A program made the position numbers and the translations under genes. A stretch of 32,288 nucleotides of DNA from an uncultured Collinsella sp. (GTDB lineage Bacteria > Actinomycetota > Coriobacteriia > Coriobacteriales > Coriobacteriaceae): the NCBI GenBank assembly GCA_900539735.1, contig UQDE01000028.1:1-32288 (forward strand), in the 5' to 3' direction. Shown here one piece after another: positions 23,043 through 30,498 of the stretch (its first letter is position 1; every line of letters begins with the position of its first letter). The notes under the pieces are model-generated. The model had not been told where the DNA came from and made no database searches. It saw nothing but the letters and a program-made list of their open reading frames with translations.

Positions 23043-25478
23043 TCACCCAACAATCTTTGGCGAGTGGGGGCTGAACGCATCGTTGCCGTTCTGTTCATCC
23101 ACCGCCCTGCGCCCCAGGCTTAAGGGTTCTGCCGCGTCATCTTCCACCCGCACGGACAGGACATAGTAGAAGTCGGCACCCTGATTCCCACGATTCCGCA
23201 CGTAGCCAAGGTCGGCCAGGCGGTCGGCCAGCTCGTCCCTCGAAACCAGCTCATTCGAGGTTATGCGACACGCCACAGGCTCGATCTCGTAGGTGTTCGT
23301 CTGGCTTATGGCGTTCCGATAGAAGCGGAACCACGACGTGCGGAAGAGATCCTTATGGTGCGAGTAGACATGCCCGTCCTTAATGGCATAGAAGTAGAAG
23401 AGAAAGCGCCCGCCCTTGCGGAGCCTGCCGCTGCTTTCGAGAAAGTGATAGTAGTCATCGGGAGAGTCCCCTCGAATGTAGCCAATCACGAACGATTCGC
23501 CACCATGCCCGTAGGAGTCGCTATCCGTCTTGCCCGCGCTTGGAGGCTCAGCCACAACCATTTCGGTGAAGTAGCTCAGCCGGTTCAGCCGCGTATTGCT
23601 TGCCGTGTTCTCGCCGATGACCTTCTCTATGAAATCGCGCAACGCATTCTCTGCCGTCCTGCTGATGCTCGGCTTCATGGCGAAAGCGCCGACACCCGGC
23701 AAAATCTCCTCGAAGAGCCGGAATTGGCCCTTCTCGCCCGTTTCGCCCGGCCCCGGATAAAGCACGTAGCTGCCAACCGTGCGCCGTATCGCGTCGTTGT
23801 ACGTGTGCATCTTCAGCAGGTCACCGCGCTTGTAGGTGTTCGTGGTGGAGGCCGCCTTCTCCTCGTTAAGTTCCTCGCGCTCTGCCTCCTCGGTGCCCAC
23901 ATCCTTGCCGACAAGCCCCGTCAAGTCGGTGATGCGGTACTTGGCGTCGAAGTGGACGAATGCAACAGCTCCATCTTGCACTGCGGCTCGCTCGTTTGTA
24001 TAAGCATCCGGGAATATCGCGAGCGTGTAGTCGGGTCTGAACGGTCTCGAGTACGAACCCTCGTAACGAGTGGCATGAAAGTCACGGGGCGAGAAGGTGC
24101 GGTTGTAGTAGAGGTTTACCTTCGCGCCGCACTGCGCAATCTGGAATGACTGGCAGGAGCGTACGCCCTGCTTGAGGGATATTGACAGCCCACCGTCGGG
24201 ATTCGTCCCGATAAATGGGTGGTCATCGGTGCTTATCGGCTCGCACCCCTCGATCCCCCTTACGATGTCGTACAGCTCAAAGAAGATCCAGTACTCGTAG
24301 AGGAGGGCCACATTCTTCGATTCGCCCTCGTAGATGTCATCCTTGCCCTTCCAGTCGAGCTGCAGCGCCATATCGAGCATGGAATATGCGAAGAAGATCT
24401 GCGAGTATCCCTCGCGCTTCTGCAACACCTGGTTGTTCTGAGGCATCATCTGCAGGGTGCCGACATCGTCGAAGAAGGCGTCGCTGAGTATCGTATCCAG
24501 CATGGCGTGCAGCGCGGCGGCTTCGCGATAACACTCCGTCTGCCGAGTATCGCCCTTCTCGGCATCCAGGACAGTCATCAGAGAGGTGCAGATCCGGTCA
24601 ATCTCATGCAGGGCAAATTTCACAAACCGATTGGCGGGCGTGTCGAGCAGGTCGTACTTGCGCGTGACGCTGACCATCTGGGGGAGGTAGACGCCTCCCG
24701 CATCGCCGCCGCAGTTCAAGCGCGTCCACATCCGGCTGTTCGAGAAGGGGTTCGTATAAAACCTCCGGGACGGCATGCCAGCCCCAACCGACCGCAGCTC
24801 GTCCTCGTGATCCAGCGTCCTATCAGGGTTCCTCTTTATCGCCTCGAAGAGGGCTTGGAGGTTCGGTTCGTAGCAGAACTGCCGCAGGAAGACGAACTGC
24901 TCAAGCAGCGTCTCGCGATTCTCGTCGGCTTGCTTGTAAACGTTCGACGTGGAGCCCGAGTAGTCAAGGAGCAGCGCAGCGCACCTTGCGGCAAGCTCCT
25001 CGGTGAGCTCGATGTAATCGTCTTCATAGCCAATCTTGAGCGGGACGACTTCGAACTGTAGCATCGGCGCATCAGCTTCCTCGCCGAATCGAATCCTCGA
25101 ACGCCCGAGATAGTTCACGAACTGGAAGGTGACACTATTGCCGTTTCTGTCGCACCTGATATTCTTGCCTTCGTTTTGGAACGAGGCGCGAGGATGCAGG
25201 CCACCATCAGGGGTCCGCTCGTATTCGAGCACATAACATGTGGTTTCGTTGATTCGAAGCGTGGGACTCCCGTCAAGACCGTCCTTGACGGCGAAGGCTG
25301 GTGTTGAACCAGCGCCATTCTGGGATGCTTCCGGCTTGAGACCGAAACACGTCAGCCCGGTTAGCCCGGTCTGCTGTTCCTCGTCCCAATCGACTCGGTC
25401 ATGCGCACCGCTCTGGTAGAGCCTGGCTATTGTTCTTCCATCCGCTGCAAAGCGGATTGCGCCGATGCTGCCGTCCAT
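23043..25478 (-). CDS. McrC-like restriction subunit, DUF2357 / PD-(D/E)XK nuclease (LlaJI R2-like)
   Basis: An 811-residue nuclease subunit of a McrBC-type restriction system. The DUF2357 region occupies the first two thirds. The PD-(D/E)XK core is visible as E395 in LLYEYW, D483 in FRPDYTLAIFP and D511-A-K513 in VHFDAKYRI, followed by KMHTYNDAIR (about 556-565), a typical end of this nuclease class. Residues 671-811 form a separate C-terminal module rich in aromatics (FLFYFYAIKDGHVYSHHKDL). It starts 3 bases after the AAA+ gene, so it is the last gene of the operon. Together with that AAA+ protein and two C5 methyltransferases it matches the LlaJI layout. The C-terminal 135 residues recur as a fragment at 30052-30459. 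Confidence 0.88.
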   Translation of the reverse strand: MDGSIGAIRFAADGRTIARLYQSGAHDRVDWDEEQQTGLTGLTCFGLKPEASQNGAGSTPAFAVKDGLDGSPTLRINETTCYVLEYERTPDGGLHPRASFQNEGKNIRCDRNGNSVTFQFVNYLGRSRIRFGEEADAPMLQFEVVPLKIGYEDDYIELTEELAARCAALLLDYSGSTSNVYKQADENRETLLEQFVFLRQFCYEPNLQALFEAIKRNPDRTLDHEDELRSVGAGMPSRRFYTNPFSNSRMWTRLNCGGDAGGVYLPQMVSVTRKYDLLDTPANRFVKFALHEIDRICTSLMTVLDAEKGDTRQTECYREAAALHAMLDTILSDAFFDDVGTLQMMPQNNQVLQKREGYSQIFFAYSMLDMALQLDWKGKDDIYEGESKNVALLYEYWIFFELYDIVRGIEGCEPISTDDHPFIGTNPDGGLSISLKQGVRSCQSFQIAQCGAKVNLYYNRTFSPRDFHATRYEGSYSRPFRPDYTLAIFPDAYTNERAAVQDGAVAFVHFDAKYRITDLTGLVGKDVGTEEAEREELNEEKAASTTNTYKRGDLLKMHTYNDAIRRTVGSYVLYPGPGETGEKGQFRLFEEILPGVGAFAMKPSISRTAENALRDFIEKVIGENTASNTRLNRLSYFTEMVVAEPPSAGKTDSDSYGHGGESFVIGYIRGDSPDDYYHFLESSGRLRKGGRFLFYFYAIKDGHVYSHHKDLFRTSWFRFYRNAISQTNTYEIEPVACRITSNELVSRDELADRLADLGYVRNRGNQGADFYYVLSVRVEDDAAEPLSLGRRAVDEQNGNDAFSPHSPKIVG

Positions 25479-25481
25479 AGG

Positions 25482-27341
25482 CTAGATGAAGCTCGCATAC
25501 TGCACGTTATCGAGTTTCGCTGCCATCTGGCTTATCTTAACGGAGCTCAGCTCGCCATCGCATATGTCTTTCAGGCTTTTAAGCAGATTGCCGATCTCAC
25601 GCTTGTTACCATGGAGCTTCGGCAGCACCTTCTGGACAATCTGCTCATCGACAGAACGCTCGAGTTCGTAGTTCTCGCCGTCAAGCTCGTGCGCGGCATT
25701 AACGTACATTCGCACTTCGCGCACGGTGCGGAAGGCAAACTCATAGCCGCATTTCTCCAGCTCTTCATACAGCTTGCCGAACTTCTCGAAGATGGCGTTA
25801 GCATCATCTTCGCTGATGTAATTGGCTCCCTCCCATATGTCCTTGGCGAGACGCAGAAAAGCCTGGGGGACGCCGGAAGCTGCGACGGCAACGTCCGGCG
25901 CATCCTCGATGGCTTTGAACCCTGCGAGGACTTCGGCCTTCGACGGCTTGAACTCTATGACGTTTGCCCTGTCGAGCACCTTGGGGCTAAACATGTAAGT
26001 GGTCTCATCGATGTTCACGGTGCCGACAACGAACAGGTTCTGCGGATAGGGCAGCCTGCCAGCACCGCCATCGCCGTACCCATCAAGCACGATGAGGTTA
26101 TCCTCGCCGATGGTCTCCATGTGGCTGAGGAAGTCTGAGAAATACCGCTCGACATGGCTCAGGTTCATCTCGTCGAGGATGAGGAAATACGGAACCTCGG
26201 GGTTAGCGTTGGCCCGTTCGATGAGTCTCAGTATGCCGGTCTCTTCGTACGCGCCTTTGCCGCCGTCTGCAATCGGGTTGAAGAAGCCCAGCACCTTGGT
26301 GTTGTCGGTCCAGTCGGCACCGACCGGGACGAGCAACCAGTTTGGCTCCCCGTCTTCATCCAAGACCTCAAGGTACTTTGCAAAACGCTTGGAAATCCGC
26401 GTCTTGCCTGTTCCGCTGTTGCCAGCAAGGATGACAAAGGGCTTTGCCAGTAGTGACGTGATGTAGCGCCTGGAGAAGTCGGTTTTAAATTCAGCTGGAA
26501 GGTTGTTTAGCTGAAAAGTCCTCTTCTCTCTGCTTGATGCTTTCGATGAATTCTTTGCAGCAAGGTCGATTAGTTGATGCATTGCGGGCAGCACGTCATC
26601 GCCTTGTTCGTAGTCGATGCCCTCTTCGGCAATCAATTGGCTCGCTATGAGGTTTCGCATGAACTCAGCCACGCTGTAATCAAACTCAAGTTTCCCTGCG
26701 TAAACGTCAGCGAAATACTTGAATGCCGTGGTCAGGCTACCAGCCCTCATCTTGCATCCGCGATTGCAAAGGGCAATAAGATCGTCAATTCTCGACTTGT
26801 AGTCGTAATCTATCGCACCCGAAAACTGCCCGTCTTTGTATCTGCTTCCAGTGGCGAAGAAGAGTTTCGTTAGCTCCAAGATATATGCATCTTCGGAGAC
26901 GCCCACAGGCTTTACTTCGGCTGCATCCATCCAGAATGTCCTTTCCGCAAAACCGTCCTCTTGCAACGGCGATGAATCGTTTACTTTGCCCGTCACTGGT
27001 AACAACAGCAGTGCGGCAAACAAGTTGCCGACATTTGGACGCTTTGCCCCGTCTCCTTGTATTTGCACACGTACTTTTCCGCCTTTTTTTGCAACGGGAT
27101 AACGCGTGCCAAGGGAGACAACTTGCCCAGTAGAGGGTACGACTACTTCCAAGATGATTGCGTGTCCGATAATGTCAACTGCAGCCAGCGTATCCCCGTT
27201 TGCAAGAGAGCCTGAACCTTTGAGTTCGTACTGTCCAGCACCACCTTGTCCAACTGTTCTCCCGCGAACGGATAGCGTATTCTCGCTAAATATAGAATTC
27301 GGAATGGGATAGCTCAAATTCCATTCATCGACAAAGGACAT
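25482..27341 (-). CDS. McrB-like AAA+ GTPase restriction subunit (LlaJI R1-like)
   Basis: A 619-residue AAA+ motor. Numbered from ATG 27341: an N-terminal region with KKGGKVRVQIQGDGAKRP (about 85-102), probably for DNA recognition; Walker A GNSGTGKT (307-314); Walker B LILDE followed by MNLSH (387-396); and the McrB-type signature GTVNIDE (440-446), which in McrB confers GTP preference. The arginine-rich sensor region VLDRANVIEF follows. In McrBC-type systems such a protein forms a ring that translocates DNA and activates the nuclease subunit, here the adjacent DUF2357 protein 3 bases downstream. ATG 27341 is preferred, with a weak GGTGG ahead of it; a GTG at 27353 is possible. The gene begins 14 bases after the methyltransferase stop. 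Confidence 0.9.
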   Translation of the reverse strand: MSFVDEWNLSYPIPNSIFSENTLSVRGRTVGQGGAGQYELKGSGSLANGDTLAAVDIIGHAIILEVVVPSTGQVVSLGTRYPVAKKGGKVRVQIQGDGAKRPNVGNLFAALLLLPVTGKVNDSSPLQEDGFAERTFWMDAAEVKPVGVSEDAYILELTKLFFATGSRYKDGQFSGAIDYDYKSRIDDLIALCNRGCKMRAGSLTTAFKYFADVYAGKLEFDYSVAEFMRNLIASQLIAEEGIDYEQGDDVLPAMHQLIDLAAKNSSKASSREKRTFQLNNLPAEFKTDFSRRYITSLLAKPFVILAGNSGTGKTRISKRFAKYLEVLDEDGEPNWLLVPVGADWTDNTKVLGFFNPIADGGKGAYEETGILRLIERANANPEVPYFLILDEMNLSHVERYFSDFLSHMETIGEDNLIVLDGYGDGGAGRLPYPQNLFVVGTVNIDETTYMFSPKVLDRANVIEFKPSKAEVLAGFKAIEDAPDVAVAASGVPQAFLRLAKDIWEGANYISEDDANAIFEKFGKLYEELEKCGYEFAFRTVREVRMYVNAAHELDGENYELERSVDEQIVQKVLPKLHGNKREIGNLLKSLKDICDGELSSVKISQMAAKLDNVQYASFI

Positions 27342-27355
27342 GGCAACCACCACAA

Positions 27356-28243
27356 TTAATCTGCTGCATAGTCAGCTATGCATCTAGCAACGTACTCAGC
27401 AAGCTTAACTGGCACGGCATTGCCAATCGCCTGCTCAATGTCTGTCTTGGACCCGACAAACTCAAACTCTTCGGGGAAGGTTTGCAGATAGCTGCGCTCC
27501 TTGTATGTTAAGGCTCTCACACCTTCAGAAATATCAGCCTTGTCGGCATGATGCCTCTTATATGCTGGCGGTATCGGACGGTTGGTGCCTCGTACCGTTA
27601 CCGCTGGCTCGTCAATCGTGAAGACGCCCCTACGCTGGAAGTTGCGTGGATGCATGTAGAAGTATTGCGTGCCGAGCGAATCGCCAAGGTAATCCCTGAC
27701 GGTCATCTGCTTGTCGCTCAGCCTTGAATCCAAGAGTTCGCCGAGAAAGTCATCTTTATCACCAAGATGACCGACAAGGATAAAGCGCCTGCGAATCTGA
27801 GGCACACCACATAGACTGGCGTTGAGGACGCGCCTCGTGAGACCGTATCCAGCATTGCGGAATATTTCCAGCGCCTCGGGCAGGACGTCCATCCGCTCGA
27901 TATTGTAAACATTCTCCATGACGAACCACTCGGGTCTGACGTCCCGAACTATCTCAGCATATCGGATGGTGAGATTGGCCCTTTTGCCGCGCTGTCTGGC
28001 GCCCGCAATGGAGAAGTCCTGGCAAGGGGGGCCACCGATTATCATCGACGGCGAATACTCTTCAATTTTCGGGACCGCTTCCGCATCGTAAAGATCGTAT
28101 TTGAATGCCGGGTGGTCGAAGTTTGCCGAATAGATGTCGACAGCCGCCTGCCAGTTATCAAACGCCGCCTTTATGTTGAAGCCCGCATTCTGGAATCCGA
28201 GCGACATACCGCCGCATCCCGAGAAAAGATCAACGCAGTCCAT
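27356..28243 (-). CDS. C5-cytosine DNA methyltransferase (second of tandem pair)
   Basis: A 295-residue DNA (cytosine-5) methyltransferase using S-adenosylmethionine. Motifs in order: I DLFSGCGGMSLGF (5-17); IV GGPPCQDFS with catalytic C74; VI VMENV; VIII QIRRRFILVG; IX near TVRGTNRPIP; X IGNAVPV near the C-terminus. The target-recognition region between VIII and IX is short. Its ATG lies inside the end of the first methyltransferase gene (14-base overlap) with AGGAGG 10 bases upstream, so the pair is translationally coupled. It is paralogous to its neighbour but clearly diverged, as expected when each enzyme modifies a different strand of an asymmetric site. It protects host DNA from the downstream R1/R2 restriction pair. 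Confidence 0.93.
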   Translation of the reverse strand: MDCVDLFSGCGGMSLGFQNAGFNIKAAFDNWQAAVDIYSANFDHPAFKYDLYDAEAVPKIEEYSPSMIIGGPPCQDFSIAGARQRGKRANLTIRYAEIVRDVRPEWFVMENVYNIERMDVLPEALEIFRNAGYGLTRRVLNASLCGVPQIRRRFILVGHLGDKDDFLGELLDSRLSDKQMTVRDYLGDSLGTQYFYMHPRNFQRRGVFTIDEPAVTVRGTNRPIPPAYKRHHADKADISEGVRALTYKERSYLQTFPEEFEFVGSKTDIEQAIGNAVPVKLAEYVARCIADYAAD

Positions 28244-29168
28244 CGCTCACATCCCTCCTGTACTCTAGTAGCGCTCGTGCAACGTAGGTGGCAAGGTTTA
28301 CCGGTACGGCGTTGCCCACCATCTGGTTGATATCCGTCTTACTCCCAAAGAACTTGAAAGACTCCGGGAAAGTCTGGATCCTACTGCGTTCCTTTGGAGT
28401 CAAGCACCGGGCTTGACTGAGGTCCGCCGCGTCGTTGGGGTGAAGCTTGTAGTTCGGCGGTATCGGCCTGTCCACACCACGAATAGTGACCGAGGGCTCG
28501 TCGATGCTGAAGATGGCCCGCCTCGTGTAGCTTCGCGGAATTCTGAAGTAGTAATCAATTCCAAGCTCGTTACCGAGATACTCACGAATTGTCATCTGAT
28601 GGTCAGAAAGGCCCTTCTCAAGATATGGGTCGAGGAACCCGTCGGGCGCCCCAAGGCATCCGATCAAGAAGTATCTCTTGCGAGCTTGGGGGACCCCGCA
28701 CAGGCTTGCATCCATCACTCGCCCACTCAAGCCATAACCCTGCGCTTTGAGGGTGGCCCGAATCGCTTCCATGGATTTGCTCGTTCGAACGCGTGGGACG
28801 TTCTCCATAACGATGAAGCGAGGCTTGCACCTCGCGATGATCTCGGCATATCTAACAGAGAGGATTGCGCGCCCACCATCCTCGGATCTCTTGCCGGCCT
28901 GCGAGAAATCCTGACAAGGAGGCCCGCCGATGATGATATCCGGAGCGAAGCCGGCAACTTCCTCGGATACGGAAACGTCGGAGAGATCCCTTTTGAAAAC
29001 AGGATGCTGGAAGTTAGCGCGATAGACATCAATGGCAGCGTCCCAATTGTCGTAGGCAGCCACAACATTGACGCCAGCCTTTTCGAAGCCGAGGGACATT
29101 CCGCCGCAGCCGGCGAAAAGGTCAACTGCCGTTATGTTCCTCTCGTTTTCCACGCGCTCGGTCTCCAT
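28230..29168 (-). CDS. C5-cytosine DNA methyltransferase (first of tandem pair)
   Basis: A 312-residue DNA (cytosine-5) methyltransferase. Motif I DLFAGCGGMSLGF (16-28), motif IV GGPPCQDFS with catalytic C85, motif VI VMENV, motif VIII QARKRYFLIG, the RGVDRPIPPNYK segment before motif IX, and motif X VGNAVPV are all intact. The start at 29168 gives the normal distance to motif I; the open frame continues to 29423 but that extension is low-quality. No Shine-Dalgarno is seen before ATG 29168. A GTG at 29153 with GGAG 9 bases upstream is an alternative. A perfect TATAAT lies at 29194-29199 in an AT-rich stretch, so this is the operon's first gene. It works with the second methyltransferase and the McrB/McrC-like subunits downstream. 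Confidence 0.92.
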   Translation of the reverse strand: METERVENERNITAVDLFAGCGGMSLGFEKAGVNVVAAYDNWDAAIDVYRANFQHPVFKRDLSDVSVSEEVAGFAPDIIIGGPPCQDFSQAGKRSEDGGRAILSVRYAEIIARCKPRFIVMENVPRVRTSKSMEAIRATLKAQGYGLSGRVMDASLCGVPQARKRYFLIGCLGAPDGFLDPYLEKGLSDHQMTIREYLGNELGIDYYFRIPRSYTRRAIFSIDEPSVTIRGVDRPIPPNYKLHPNDAADLSQARCLTPKERSRIQTFPESFKFFGSKTDINQMVGNAVPVNLATYVARALLEYRRDVSDGLR

Positions 29169-29176
29169 TTCGATAG

Positions 29177-29201
29177 ATACAGACAAATAAATAATTATAA
29201 T
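29177..29201 (-). promoter_or_regulatory. AT-rich promoter region of the restriction-modification operon
   Basis: A 25-base, almost pure A/T stretch in a GC-rich region. On the minus strand it contains TATAAT (29194-29199) and the palindrome AATTATAATT. No -35 is at the ideal distance: TTGAAG is 20 bases and TTGGAA 10 bases upstream of TATAAT. The palindrome overlapping the -10 could be a control site that delays methyltransferase or restriction expression. Confidence 0.45.
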
Positions 29202-29359
29202 TCCGTTTCTTCCAACATGCTTCAAGATCAGTCGGCAACAGAACAAATCCAGTTGTAACGCTTCGCCCGGACAAGAATCGCTCGTGCTCGATTCGAGCTT
29301 ATTGCCGCCCAGCAGGGCAACCACTGTCGCATGCTCGCCCGTCAGAGGCCGTCCGCGCC

Positions 29360-29423
29360 GCATCCGCGTCCGCTCCGGATGCCGCGCCGGGTCGGTCGTG
29401 CCGCGGACCGTCCCTCGCGGCAC
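29360..29423. repeat. Two tandem GC-rich hairpins upstream of the methyltransferase operon
   Basis: GCATCCG (29360-29366) pairs with CGGATGC (29376-29382), and GTGCCGCG (29398-29405) pairs with CGCGGCAC (29416-29423). Both stems are perfect with short loops, back to back. No T tract follows, so they are not simple terminators. They lie in the 29169-30051 stretch, which has no recognisable gene. Confidence 0.35.
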
Positions 29424-30051
29424 GCACCCTCCGCTCCCGCGAAAACCCGTTCAACACAAAGGCTTTTAGGTATAGCCTTATTGCTGTACGCCACGAAGTT
29501 CCCGCCCACTCACGCCCTCGCTGCCAAACGAATACGCATCCCTCTCTCTTCTATGGATGCAACGCTGCCGAAATATAAATCGACTCATGCGATCGCTCTC
29601 CGACCTCAACTGAAACGTTTCAGAGCGCAACAATCTTGAACCTCGATCCACCCTCCAGACAAACCTCCTCAGTTCATCCATTACTATCGAAAAGATCTTC
29701 CATGAATTTTGACGGCCTGTTTCAGCTGTAATGGAAATAAAAACCAGCTTTTCGAAGTCGGCGCCGCAACCAGGCAAGCATTTCCGAAATCGCAGCATCA
29801 CATCGCTCGATATAAGTAATTTGCTACTGGTGCAACGGCCCCGAGCACCGTTCCCGCGCGACTCTATCGCAAATACGTTGCTTAGAACAGGGCACTGCCA
29901 CATTTCAGCAAGCCAATCCGAATCCTCGTTTGGTCGGGAGATAGTCCAATTACCCTTTAAATATCATATCGTTGTGGTATTCAATAAACTCAGCTCGTGG
30001 GGCAAATCGCTTCGGAAGCGTAATCGGCTCTCCGTTGTAGCGCCACAAATT
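29424..30051. other. Stretch without a recognisable gene
   Basis: This stretch is more AT-rich than its neighbours and has lost clear codon periodicity. Open frames here (for example 29478-29903 on the minus strand) have unconvincing composition and no ribosome site. It contains the perfect palindrome at 29610-29623 and leads into the DUF2357 fragment. It is best read as scar tissue from recombination or gene loss between the two inverted restriction-gene copies. Confidence 0.5.
29610..29623. promoter_or_regulatory. Perfect 14-base palindrome, LacI-type operator-like
   Basis: CTGAAACGTTTCAG is a perfect palindrome with the central CG and the GAAACGTTTC core typical of LacI/GalR-family operators. 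No sugar gene or LacI-type regulator is nearby, so it may be a leftover control site of a lost gene. Confidence 0.35.
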
Positions 30052-30459
30052 TACCGCTTCCTTGAAAGTAGCGGCAGGCTAAACGAGGGCGGTGAGTTCC
30101 TTTTCTACTTCTACGCCATTAAGGACGGGCACGTGTACTCCCATCATAAAGATCTCTTTCGTACGACCCATTTCCGCTTCTACAGGAACGCAATCAGCGA
30201 GACAAACACTTACGAACTTGAACCCATGCTTTGCAAGGTGAAGGCTAACGAGCTGGTTTCGAGAGACGAACTAGCCGACCGGCTGGCCGCCATTGGTTAC
30301 GAGCGGAATCGTGGGAGCCAGGGGGCGGACTTCCACTACGTGCTTAGCGTGGAGGTCGAGAACGCTGCAGTTGTGCCGCTGAGTCTCGCGTGCGGATTGG
30401 TCGACGGGCAGAACGGCAACGATGCTTTCAGCCCGCACTCGCCGAAGTTGGTGGGATAA
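30052..30459 (+). pseudogene. Inverted paralogous fragment of the DUF2357 (R2) gene C-terminus
   Basis: The frame from 30052 to the stop encodes 135 residues that align without gaps to residues 677-811 of the DUF2357 protein (23043-23450, opposite strand). My hand count gives about 105 identical residues of 135, including GHVYSHHKDLF, NELVSRDELADRL and QNGNDAFSPHSPK. Homology begins abruptly at the Tyr of YRFLESSGRL; the sequence upstream is unrelated and no start or nuclease core is present. It is therefore a 5'-truncated remnant of a second, diverged R2 gene, ending 39 bases before the SIR2 start codon. Its intact frame and stop suggest recent loss or continued selection on the module. Confidence 0.85.
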
Positions 30460-30498
30460 CATTTCACGAGCATGTCGATTGGTACAGGAGGAAAGATT

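Noticed and set aside
29169..29423. N-terminal extension of the first methyltransferase
   Set aside because: It adds 85 low-quality residues before motif I and runs through the AT-rich promoter and TATAAT box.
29478..29903. Minus-strand open frame of 141 codons
   Set aside because: Ser/Arg/Cys-rich composition, no ribosome site and no recognisable domain. It lies in a scar-like stretch.
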